DNA from: RFXV01 sp038150465
Lineage (GTDB): Bacteria; Bacteroidota; Bacteroidia; Flavobacteriales; Schleiferiaceae
Reading direction: 5' to 3'
DNA length: 64,000 nucleotides
NCBI GenBank assembly: GCA_038150465.1
Contig: JAYOTP010000002.1
Span: 1 to 64,000, forward strand
Every line of letters begins with the position of its first letter. Within the stretch, counting starts at the first letter, position 1. Below the pieces are notes generated by a model. That model worked only from the letters and a program-made list of their open reading frames with translations. It searched no databases and was not told where the DNA came from. This document shows, piece after piece, positions 24,702 to 32,467 of the stretch. A program made the position numbers and the translations under genes.

Positions 24702-27634
24702 GGTTCGATGGCGTTGTAAATGATGCGCTGAATACGTGTTCTCAAACTGGAACGAATGAGTTTGGTGTTTTCTGCAGACGGGTGTATTCGGTTGGATAAA
24801 AAGACATAGATGAGTTCCTCGTCCGGATCGGCCCAAACCAATGTCCCAGTGAATCCGCTGTGGCCAAAACTGTTCATGCTCAAACATCCGCAGGTTGGGC
24901 CTTCACCATCCAGCTGCGGCTTGTCAAAGCCTGCTCCTCTCCTGTTCTCTTGCTCACAATACTGACAACGCGTGAATTCCTCAATGGTTGCGGGGTCGAG
25001 ATATGATCGATCTCCGTATCGTCCTTCGTTGATCAGCATGAACATCAAACGCGAAAGGTCTCTTGCATTTCCGAATAAGCCTGCGTGCCCACCGACTCCA
25101 CCAAGAAGCGCTGCGCCCTGGTCGTGCACATGTCCGTGGATCAGTTGCTGACGGAAATACGTATCGTCCTCGGTGGGGACAATGACCTCCTTTGGAAAAA
25201 CGTCCAATGGATCGAACAAGAGGTGCTGCAGTCCCATAGGGCCGTAAAAATGCTCACGCACATACGCATCCAGTTCCTGGCCAATCGTATCGCGGATGAA
25301 TTCCAGAAAGAGGTAGTAGCCCAGATCGGAGTATTTGTACTCTTTCCTTTTGCGCAGAGCGGATCCAAGGATGATGTCCACGATGCTGTCCCGATAGCTG
25401 TCGCTGACATAGAGGCCATCGGCTACCTGAACACTGTAGCCCGCTGTTTTCTCTGTCATGAAGAGCTCGGGGGAGAGAACACCGTCTTCCATGGTCTCCA
25501 AATAGAACGGTATCCATGGTTTCAGTCCGGCCTGATGTGCCAGGATCTCCCGAAGCTGCAAATGCTCCTTATTGCTGCCTTTACTGGCCGCGTAGATATC
25601 GCCCAGTTCCTGATCGAGGGTGAGCTTTCCTTTGTCCACCAGATCCATCAAGGTCAGCGTGGTGGCGGCCACCTTGGTTATGGAGGCCAGATCGTAGAGG
25701 TCTGTTTTCTGCACAGGCCTTTCCTTATTGTAGGTATGGAAACCATAGGCCTTTTCGAACACGATCTTGCCCCTGCGGGCAACGAGGACCTGCGCACCGG
25801 GAAACATCCGCTCAGATATGGCCGAATCCATGGCTGTTTCGATGCGCTGGAGTACTTCTGTGCGCATTCCCACTTGCTCGGGAAGTCCTGGCCCCAATAC
25901 AATGCCTCCAGGGGTTTTCAGCCCGTGACCCGCTGGGTAACGCTTTGATGCACGCACCGGAAGCTTTCCTGTTGCCGGCGCATTTCCATACAATACATTG
26001 GCCAGCGCCCATTCCATCTCAGGCATGTTCTGATAGGCCATGATCAGCGCTTCGGCCTGTTCGGCTTCTGGAAAGTCATTCAATGAATAGGGATTGGCAA
26101 AAAGGGCCAGCGAAAAAGCAGATCGTTGCCCCAGACGTCGCAGAAAGGAACGTGTGTCACCAGAAGGCGCATAAGGCTTCCAGGGGGACGATCCTTGGGT
26201 GTAGTATGCCACGAGAACACGCTTGTGTCTGCTCAGAGCGTCGAGCAATTCCCTTTCCTCCTCCTTTGCGTAGCGATACTCGGCCACCTGTCCGAAGAAA
26301 CTGAGGGCAGATGGCAGATCGCTTGGTGAACCCCTGCCGATGGTCAGCAGGGCAAGCGTATCTGTATTCACCTCCCAGGGTATGGCTGCATTTTTATTCT
26401 CCAGAACAGTGAGCGCCTGAGCACAGAGTTCTCTGTTCAGGCCTTTGGCCAGTGGATGGTGCAATTCATTCTCCCATCCTTTAGGGGAAAGTTTTCCCTT
26501 CGATCCCACCTCGAACTTTTCTTTGATCCTGAGGATCTTCTTGACACTGAATGCCAAGCGCTTGTGCAGCAGGCTGTCCGCTCTTATGGCCGAGCAGATC
26601 TTTTCGATGGCGGCGGCTGGCTCCCGGGGAAACAGCAAGATGTCGTTGCCGGCGAGGAAGGCACGCAATTCGATCTCCCCAGCTGTTCCCTTCTGATCGG
26701 CACCAGACATGTTCAGGGCGTCGGTCACCACCAGGCCCTGAAAGCCGAATTCTTTCTGTAAAAGCTCTGTGACCACACGATGGGACAGACTTGTAGGCAA
26801 GCCCTTTTCTCCCGTGAGTGCCGGCATATTCAGGTGTGCCACCATCAGTGAATGCACATTGTGGACCACGGCCTTTCGGAAGGGCAACAGTTCGGTACGG
26901 TTCAGTTCCTGCCGATCTTTCTTCACCGTTGGCAGGGTCTTGTGGGAATCTGAATCCGTATCTCCGTGCCCCGGAAAATGCTTGATGCAGCTGATCACTC
27001 CCTCATCTTCCATGCCCCGGGCGACGGCCATGGCTCGCGGAAGGACGCTTGAAGATGTTTCGCCAAAACTCCGTGCGTTGATGATGGGGTTTTTTGGATT
27101 GGTATTGAGATCGAGGACCGGAGCAAAATTCCAGTTCACTCCTGTGCGTTTACACTGCCTCCCCCACTCTCTTCCCAATTCATAGAGCAGACTGCTGTCA
27201 TCGACCGCGCCGAGGGTCATCGCCCATGGAAACCGCATAACGCTGTCCAGCCGCATATCCAGTCCCCATTCTGCGTCGATGCCGATCAGCAGAGGAACTC
27301 GGGCAGAGTCCTGAAGCTGGTTGACCAAACGGATCTGACGACCGGGCCCGCCCTGGAAAAAAATGAATCCACCTGGACGGATCTCTTTGTTCTCCCTGTT
27401 GAGACGAAGACGGTGTTCGCTCCCCTTGTTCGAATAGGCGGGCAACACCATCAGCTGGGCCACTTTCTCCTCGAGGCTCAACGAGCGATAGGTGCTGTCC
27501 ACCCAGGTTGAAGATCTCTCTTGCCCACAGACTCCTGCACTGATCAACAGGCACAGAAGCGTGCCGATCAGCTGTTTTCCTCTTCCAATTTGTACTGATC
27601 CAAGTCTGTGCAATGCGTGCTGTTCTGCTTCCAT
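24698..27634 (-). CDS. GH3 (NagZ-like) glycosidase fused to a beta-lactamase-family serine hydrolase
   Basis: This 978-aa exported protein has an N-terminal signal/anchor segment (LIGTLLCLLISAGVCGQ). The GH3 domain (about 40-400) has the NagZ-type catalytic dyad Asp229/His231 in KHFPGHGDTDSDSHKTLP. A GH3 C-domain (about 400-600) follows. The class C beta-lactamase/PBP4-like domain (about 610-978) has nucleophile Ser651 and Lys654 (SITK), Tyr in YSDLGY, and HSGFTG near the end in place of KTG. The pairing suggests action on peptidoglycan fragments, cutting GlcNAc-MurNAc bonds and peptides or esters in the periplasm. It is the first gene of a three-gene coupled operon and is divergent from the small gene before mutL. 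Confidence 0.9.
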   Translation of the reverse strand: MEAEQHALHRLGSVQIGRGKQLIGTLLCLLISAGVCGQERSSTWVDSTYRSLSLEEKVAQLMVLPAYSNKGSEHRLRLNRENKEIRPGGFIFFQGGPGRQIRLVNQLQDSARVPLLIGIDAEWGLDMRLDSVMRFPWAMTLGAVDDSSLLYELGREWGRQCKRTGVNWNFAPVLDLNTNPKNPIINARSFGETSSSVLPRAMAVARGMEDEGVISCIKHFPGHGDTDSDSHKTLPTVKKDRQELNRTELLPFRKAVVHNVHSLMVAHLNMPALTGEKGLPTSLSHRVVTELLQKEFGFQGLVVTDALNMSGADQKGTAGEIELRAFLAGNDILLFPREPAAAIEKICSAIRADSLLHKRLAFSVKKILRIKEKFEVGSKGKLSPKGWENELHHPLAKGLNRELCAQALTVLENKNAAIPWEVNTDTLALLTIGRGSPSDLPSALSFFGQVAEYRYAKEEERELLDALSRHKRVLVAYYTQGSSPWKPYAPSGDTRSFLRRLGQRSAFSLALFANPYSLNDFPEAEQAEALIMAYQNMPEMEWALANVLYGNAPATGKLPVRASKRYPAGHGLKTPGGIVLGPGLPEQVGMRTEVLQRIETAMDSAISERMFPGAQVLVARRGKIVFEKAYGFHTYNKERPVQKTDLYDLASITKVAATTLTLMDLVDKGKLTLDQELGDIYAASKGSNKEHLQLREILAHQAGLKPWIPFYLETMEDGVLSPELFMTEKTAGYSVQVADGLYVSDSYRDSIVDIILGSALRKRKEYKYSDLGYYLFLEFIRDTIGQELDAYVREHFYGPMGLQHLLFDPLDVFPKEVIVPTEDDTYFRQQLIHGHVHDQGAALLGGVGGHAGLFGNARDLSRLMFMLINEGRYGDRSYLDPATIEEFTRCQYCEQENRRGAGFDKPQLDGEGPTCGCLSMNSFGHSGFTGTLVWADPDEELIYVFLSNRIHPSAENTKLIRSSLRTRIQRIIYNAIEP

Positions 27635-27689
27635 GCGCCCTATTTCATCGGCAAGGTAAATATCGGTATGCTCTGACTGTCTATCCATG

Positions 27690-27697
27690 TATTTTTG
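27690..27697 (+). promoter_or_regulatory. -7 element directly before a start codon
   Basis: TATTTTTG is a perfect TAnnTTTG match ending 4 bp before the ATG at 27702. If used, transcription would start at or within a few bases of the ATG, giving a leaderless or nearly leaderless mRNA for the small gene and mutL. Confidence 0.45.
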
Positions 27698-27701
27698 AAG
27701 C

Positions 27702-27968
27702 ATGCAAGCCCCACGACTTCCCTCCCTATTCAAGTCGAGAAAACCACAGACTTTCGATCTGCCCACCCGATACTACGATCCACTTCGGGAAAAGCATCAG
27801 CGCTTGAGCGGAGAACAGGGCGGGAAAGAGGAAGATCGGGTCAGGGATTTCAAGTCACATTGGCAGAAAGGACGTCGAACCGGATGGACATCGGGTCGTA
27901 GCCTTCGGCTGGGCGTCATCTTGGCGGCTCTTTTCGCAGCGGCCTGGTGGTTGCTTTTTGACGCATGA
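27702..27968 (+). CDS. Small single-pass membrane protein preceding mutL
   Basis: This 88-aa protein has a basic N-terminus with the motif FDLPTRYYDP (about residues 18-27), a charged middle (30-65) and one C-terminal membrane segment (VILAALFAAAWWLLF). Short proteins with a PRYYD-like motif occur in many Bacteroidota; some are labelled riboflavin synthase subunit beta, which this sequence does not support. Its stop overlaps the mutL start (ATGATG), so it is probably cotranscribed and coupled. Function unknown; the membrane tether with a cytosolic basic head is the only structural clue. Confidence 0.7.
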   Translation: MQAPRLPSLFKSRKPQTFDLPTRYYDPLREKHQRLSGEQGGKEEDRVRDFKSHWQKGRRTGWTSGRSLRLGVILAALFAAAWWLLFDA

Positions 27969-29758
27969 TGACTGAATCGAATATCATTCAGGTCCTGCCG
28001 GAGCTCGTCGCCAATCAGATAGCGGCGGGTGAAGTGGTGCAGCGTCCGGCTTCGGTGGTCAAGGAATTATTGGAGAATGCAGTGGATGCGGGAGCTACCG
28101 AAATTCGGCTTTGGGTCGAGGAGGCCGGCCGAAGCATCATCAAGGTTTCGGACAACGGAACGGGAATGAATGCTGCAGACCTGGGATTGGCCTTTGAAAG
28201 GCATGCCACTTCCAAGATCCGAAGTGCCGAGGATCTGTTCCAGATTCGTTCGCGCGGATTCCGTGGAGAGGCATTGGCCTCGATCGCCGCTGTGGCTCAG
28301 GTCGAAGCAAAAAGTCGGATGAAGGGTCAGGAAATGGGCAGCCATCTGACCATCGAGGGTGGTACGGTCATGGAATCTGGCCTGACGGTCGCCGCAGAAG
28401 GGACGGAGATCTCGGTGCGAAATCTGTTCTTCAATATTCCAGCGCGTCGCAATTTCCTGAAGTCGGATGCCATTGAGTTCCGGCATATATGTGATGAATT
28501 TCAGCGGGTGGCCCTTGCCCACCCCGAGATCGCTTTTCAGTTGATCCATGGAGATGCGACCATTTATCATCTGCAAACGGCCAACCGCAAACGAAGGATC
28601 GTGGGCATCATGGGGGCGGCTTTCGAAGAGCGGCTCGTTCCCGTGGAGGAAGAGACGCCTCTGCTGCAGATCAGCGGGTACATTGGCAAGCCCGAGTACT
28701 CCAGAAGGACCCGGGGCGAGCAATTCCTCTTTGTCAACGATCGATTCATTCGAAGCAACCGTCTGCATCATGCGATCTTACAAGCTTTCGAGGGTATCCT
28801 GCCCGAAAAGAGGCATCCCGCCTATTTTATCTTTCTTCGGATCGATCCCGGGCACATCGATGTGAACATCCATCCCACCAAAACGGAGATCCAATTTGAT
28901 GACGAGCCGACCGTCTATGGATTGCTGAAGGCCAGTGTGCGCCACGCCATCGGGCAGTTCAATATTTCACCCGCGATCGATTTCGATACGGAGATCAGTT
29001 TTCAGCTGCCAGTAGACCCCGACCGGCCCATTCGTCCGCCAGTGATCCAAGTGGATCCCCATTTCAATCCGTTTGACCCCCCGAAAAGAGACGGTGCTGC
29101 AGCAAAGGGAAGGCCAACGACGCGGGAATGGACGGCTGAATCCTATGGGGCTTATCAAAAGGCATTTGAGCCTATTCGCGATGAGGCTCTGGACAAGCAA
29201 TGCAGGGTACTGCCCTGGAACGAGCGCTTTTTGCTTCAGATCGAAACCGAGCGGATTCGCGTGGTGGAAACGGTCCGGGCCCATGAACACCTGCTGTTCT
29301 TGGGATTCTGCAGATCCATCGAAGAAGACCGAACCGTAGCCCAACAGCTTTTGTTTCCTTTGGAATTGTCTTTCAAACCAGAAGAGATCGCACACTTGAG
29401 CCAGATGCTTCCTGAAATGCAGTCCATGGGATTCGATGCCGAACCCAAGGATGAAGGCCAGATCCGCATCACGGCCATCCCCTACGGCACCTCAGAGAAT
29501 GCAGTGCGGGATGCACTGGATGAACTGATACAGACCGAAGGTATCTCGGCACAGGCAACGACTGAAGAGAAGAGAGAGCGACTTGCTGCTGCATTGGCGC
29601 GCAAGCAAGCGGTCAATGGCAGCCATGCACTCAACAGCGAAGAGGCGCAGGCGCTGATGGCCTCATTGGACGCACATGACTGGCCCCAGCGGGACAGACT
29701 CGGCAACCCCATTTGGTGGGAAGTGCGGCCGGAACAACTGATGGAAAGAGATGAATAA
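27965..29758 (+). CDS. mutL: DNA mismatch repair protein MutL (degenerate endonuclease motif)
   Basis: This 597-aa protein has an intact N-terminal GHKL ATPase: Asn in KELLENAVDAGA, DNGTGM, and RGFRGEALASIAAVA. The transducer domain extends to about 330. The C-terminal dimerisation domain is present, but its endonuclease site is eroded. The DQHRAHER-type motif reads VETVRAHEH (434-442), with Glu435 for Asp and Val437 for His. The zinc-binding ACR and CPHGRP-type motifs read ARKQAV and RLGNPI. The protein may therefore lack nicking activity, which would be unusual in a lineage that has no MutH. The start overlaps the upstream stop; a second ATG at 27968 is equally good. Confidence 0.94.
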   Translation: MMTESNIIQVLPELVANQIAAGEVVQRPASVVKELLENAVDAGATEIRLWVEEAGRSIIKVSDNGTGMNAADLGLAFERHATSKIRSAEDLFQIRSRGFRGEALASIAAVAQVEAKSRMKGQEMGSHLTIEGGTVMESGLTVAAEGTEISVRNLFFNIPARRNFLKSDAIEFRHICDEFQRVALAHPEIAFQLIHGDATIYHLQTANRKRRIVGIMGAAFEERLVPVEEETPLLQISGYIGKPEYSRRTRGEQFLFVNDRFIRSNRLHHAILQAFEGILPEKRHPAYFIFLRIDPGHIDVNIHPTKTEIQFDDEPTVYGLLKASVRHAIGQFNISPAIDFDTEISFQLPVDPDRPIRPPVIQVDPHFNPFDPPKRDGAAAKGRPTTREWTAESYGAYQKAFEPIRDEALDKQCRVLPWNERFLLQIETERIRVVETVRAHEHLLFLGFCRSIEEDRTVAQQLLFPLELSFKPEEIAHLSQMLPEMQSMGFDAEPKDEGQIRITAIPYGTSENAVRDALDELIQTEGISAQATTEEKRERLAAALARKQAVNGSHALNSEEAQALMASLDAHDWPQRDRLGNPIWWEVRPEQLMERDE

Positions 29759-30488
29759 TTATTACCAGCCAAGACGGTTCAATATGCTTCCAGAGGTCAT
29801 CAAGAACCTCTTGATCATCAATGGATTGTTCTTTTTGGCCAGCCTGGCGCTGGGTCAGTTCGGTTTCGATCTGATCAAGACATTGGGGCTGTATCTGCCG
29901 GGTGCTGAGCAGTTCAGGCCATATCAGGTGGTGACGCATATGTTCATGCACTCGAATACCTTCTTTGCGCACATCTTCTTCAATATGTTCGTTCTGTGGA
30001 TGTTCGGAACGAGCCTCGAGAATCTCTGGGGCGGGCAACGATTCCTGATCTTTTATCTGATCACCGGTCTGGGAGCGGCGCTTCTGCACCTTGGAGTGAA
30101 TTTTTGGCAGGCGGCTCAACTCAGGGGTGAGCTCTTGTCGATGGGCTATTCTGAATATGATCTGGACTACGCCATACAGAATACCGTATTTGACAGTCAG
30201 GAGCTGCTCGAATATGTGCGGCTGTTCAACACCCCTACGGTGGGTGCTTCAGGCGCTGTGTACGGTGTCCTCCTGGCCTACGGGATGATCTTTCCCAATC
30301 ATCTGATCTACCTCTATTTCCTGGTGCCCATACGCGCCAAGTACGTCGTGCTCTTCTTGGGCATAGCCGAATTGTTCTCCGGATTGAGCAGTAATGATGA
30401 TGTGGCTCATTTTGCCCATTTGGGCGGCATGCTCTTTGGTTATGTGCTGCTGCGTTTCTGGAAGAGCAACGGACGAATGAATTATTGA
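29751..30488 (+). CDS. Rhomboid-family intramembrane serine protease (first of two)
   Basis: This 245-aa membrane protein has about six hydrophobic segments. The catalytic serine is Ser167 in GASGAVYG and the catalytic histidine is His223 in HFAHLGG; HSNTFFAHIFFNMFVLWMFG supplies the conserved loop-1/TM2 residues. It cleaves transmembrane substrates within the membrane. It overlaps the end of mutL by 8 bp and ends 1 bp before a second rhomboid. Substrates are unknown. Confidence 0.93.
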   Translation: MNNYYQPRRFNMLPEVIKNLLIINGLFFLASLALGQFGFDLIKTLGLYLPGAEQFRPYQVVTHMFMHSNTFFAHIFFNMFVLWMFGTSLENLWGGQRFLIFYLITGLGAALLHLGVNFWQAAQLRGELLSMGYSEYDLDYAIQNTVFDSQELLEYVRLFNTPTVGASGAVYGVLLAYGMIFPNHLIYLYFLVPIRAKYVVLFLGIAELFSGLSSNDDVAHFAHLGGMLFGYVLLRFWKSNGRMNY

Positions 30489-30489
30489 T

Positions 30490-31386
30490 ATGAGCCAGAT
30501 CAAAGAAGATGTCTTGCGATTTTTCCGCGACGGAGATGCCCTGAGTCGGTTGATCGCCTATCTGCTCGGCTCATTCGTCCTGATCCTTGTGCTGAGGATC
30601 CTCAGTCAGTTCAGCATGATGCCCGTCTACGGCACACTCATGCCCTATTTCACTTTGCCTGCAGACCTTTCTGAGCTGCTGTTCAAACCATGGACGTTGT
30701 TCAGCTATATGTTTGTTCATGAAGACTTTACCCATATTCTTTTCAACCTTTTGTACCTCTACTTTGCCGGCCAGCTCTTTCAATCCTATCTGGGTGCAGA
30801 CAAGTTGTGGTCCACCTTTATTCTCGGTGGTTTGTCGGGCGGCCTGCTGTACGTGCTGGCGTACAATCTGTTTCCCTTCTTTTCCGATCAGCTGGCACTG
30901 GCGACCAATCGGGGGGCTTCTGCCGGTGTCATGGCCATTTTGGTTTCGTCGGCGGTCATTGCGCCGCATTTCCCTGTTCGGCTCTTCTTCGTGCTCGAAG
31001 TGAAAATGTGGCAGGTAGCTGCCCTGTTGATCCTGCTGGATCTGGCGTATATGCCAACCAGCAACCAAGGCGGACATATTGCGCACATTGGAGGTGCCTT
31101 ATTTGGCTTCATCATGGCGCGCAAGTGGCGGGATCAGCGCATATTCATAGGCGCCTTCATGAACGACTGGATCGAAAGGATCAAAGACGCGCTCAAAGGC
31201 AGAAGTCGGCTGAAGGTAGCCCACAGCCGCAGGGCCGATAAAGGCCGGGGTGCTTCGTCCAAAAGCCCGAACAACAAGGCGGACCAGGAGCGATTGGACG
31301 CCATTCTTGACAAGATCTCAAAAGGCGGATATGAGAGTCTCAGCAAAGAGGAAAAAGACTTCCTCTTTCGCATGAGTGATCGATAG
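30490..31386 (+). CDS. Rhomboid-family intramembrane serine protease (second of two)
   Basis: This 298-aa protein has six membrane segments, Ser144 in NRGASAGVM and His199 in GGHIAHIGG, so the dyad is intact. A cytosolic basic C-terminal tail (about 215-298) includes KGRSRLKVAHSRRADKGRG and an acidic end (LSKEEKDFLFRMSDR) that the first rhomboid lacks. Divergence between the two copies suggests different substrates. The gene order mutL-rhomboid-rhomboid-endonuclease-like has been seen in other Bacteroidota, to my knowledge. Confidence 0.92.
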   Translation: MSQIKEDVLRFFRDGDALSRLIAYLLGSFVLILVLRILSQFSMMPVYGTLMPYFTLPADLSELLFKPWTLFSYMFVHEDFTHILFNLLYLYFAGQLFQSYLGADKLWSTFILGGLSGGLLYVLAYNLFPFFSDQLALATNRGASAGVMAILVSSAVIAPHFPVRLFFVLEVKMWQVAALLILLDLAYMPTSNQGGHIAHIGGALFGFIMARKWRDQRIFIGAFMNDWIERIKDALKGRSRLKVAHSRRADKGRGASSKSPNNKADQERLDAILDKISKGGYESLSKEEKDFLFRMSDR

Positions 31387-31390
31387 AGGG

Positions 31391-32467
31391 ATGAAAAAGC
31401 TGAACGTATTTGCCCGGCTCATTTGGATGGTCAATGCGCTCTTCGCTCTGACGCTGCTTGCCTCCTCGTTGAGTTCCCTCCTCCCTCCTTCAGAACTTCC
31501 TCTTCTTTCGGTCTTCGGATTGCTCTTTCCATTTTGGCTCTTGATCAATATGTTCTTCATGATCGGTTGGATGATCCGGCTCAAGCCCCATTTCCTTCTT
31601 TCCTTCCTGGCCATACTTCTGAGCTGGAAGGATGTTGCGGCATGGATCCGCTGGGCTGAAGTGCATCCGGTCAATGGTTCCAGCAAAGAACTTTCGGTCA
31701 TGAGCTACAATGTCCGTCTGTTCAATCGGTTGGGATGGATCGAGCAGGACGGCGTGCCAGAGTCCATTGCACGGCTGATCGATCGGGCGGACCCATCCAT
31801 TCTCTGCATACAGGAATACCACAAACGAGCCGCTACGCCAAAGCTTGACTTCCCTCATTCCTATGTTTGGACCACGGGTGCAAGAAAGGTCTTCGGAATG
31901 AGCATCATGAGCCAATATCCGATCCTCGATACAGGAAGTGTGGCCTACGGTGATGCATTGACCGGAACCTTGAATCAGCGCTTCATCTGGGCGGATATTC
32001 TAGTGGACACGGATACGCTAAGGGTCGTGAACGCCCATCTGTCGAGCATCAAGCTCAGAAATTCAGACATCGAGGTGGTTCAGGGCCATCTTCCCACAGA
32101 CGATCCCGACGGGCTGAAAAAAGAGGTCTGGCAGATCGGTGGCCGCATTCAGCGAGCGCTTGTTCAACACGGGCAGCAGATCGACGTTCTTATGACCTTC
32201 ACAGAGAACAGTCCGTACCCCGTGATCGTTTGTGCCGACTTGAATGAGACAAGCTCAGGTTACTGTCATGCACAACTCGAATCTCGATTGCAAGACAGTT
32301 TTCGACAAGCCGGAAAGGGTCTGGGTGGAACCTACCCGCGGATCGGTTTTCCACTGCGCATCGATCACATCTTTCTGGATCCCTCCTTGGAGGTTCGTTC
32401 GCATAAGGTGATCCGGGAGAAGCTCAGCGATCACTATCCGGTTCAGGTTTCTTTTTCTTTTCGGTAA
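31391..32467 (+). CDS. Membrane-anchored endonuclease/exonuclease/phosphatase-family protein
   Basis: This 358-aa protein has three N-terminal membrane segments (about 10-85), then an EEP domain. That domain has MSYNVRLFN (metal-site Asn), ILCIQEY (catalytic Glu), NAHLSS, CADLNE and the terminal DHIFLD/SDHYPV motif with the catalytic His. The fold covers DNase I-like nucleases, sphingomyelinases and inositol phosphatases. The anchored form suggests an extracytoplasmic phosphodiesterase rather than a DNA-repair nuclease. I chose the ATG at 31391; a GTG at 31376 overlaps the previous gene. It overlaps the convergent lipoprotein gene by 25 bp. Confidence 0.86.
   Translation: MKKLNVFARLIWMVNALFALTLLASSLSSLLPPSELPLLSVFGLLFPFWLLINMFFMIGWMIRLKPHFLLSFLAILLSWKDVAAWIRWAEVHPVNGSSKELSVMSYNVRLFNRLGWIEQDGVPESIARLIDRADPSILCIQEYHKRAATPKLDFPHSYVWTTGARKVFGMSIMSQYPILDTGSVAYGDALTGTLNQRFIWADILVDTDTLRVVNAHLSSIKLRNSDIEVVQGHLPTDDPDGLKKEVWQIGGRIQRALVQHGQQIDVLMTFTENSPYPVIVCADLNETSSGYCHAQLESRLQDSFRQAGKGLGGTYPRIGFPLRIDHIFLDPSLEVRSHKVIREKLSDHYPVQVSFSFR

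Noticed and set aside
27702..27968. Riboflavin synthase beta subunit
   Set aside because: The small protein has a C-terminal membrane anchor and none of the RibH motifs, which are instead clear in the gene at 40861.
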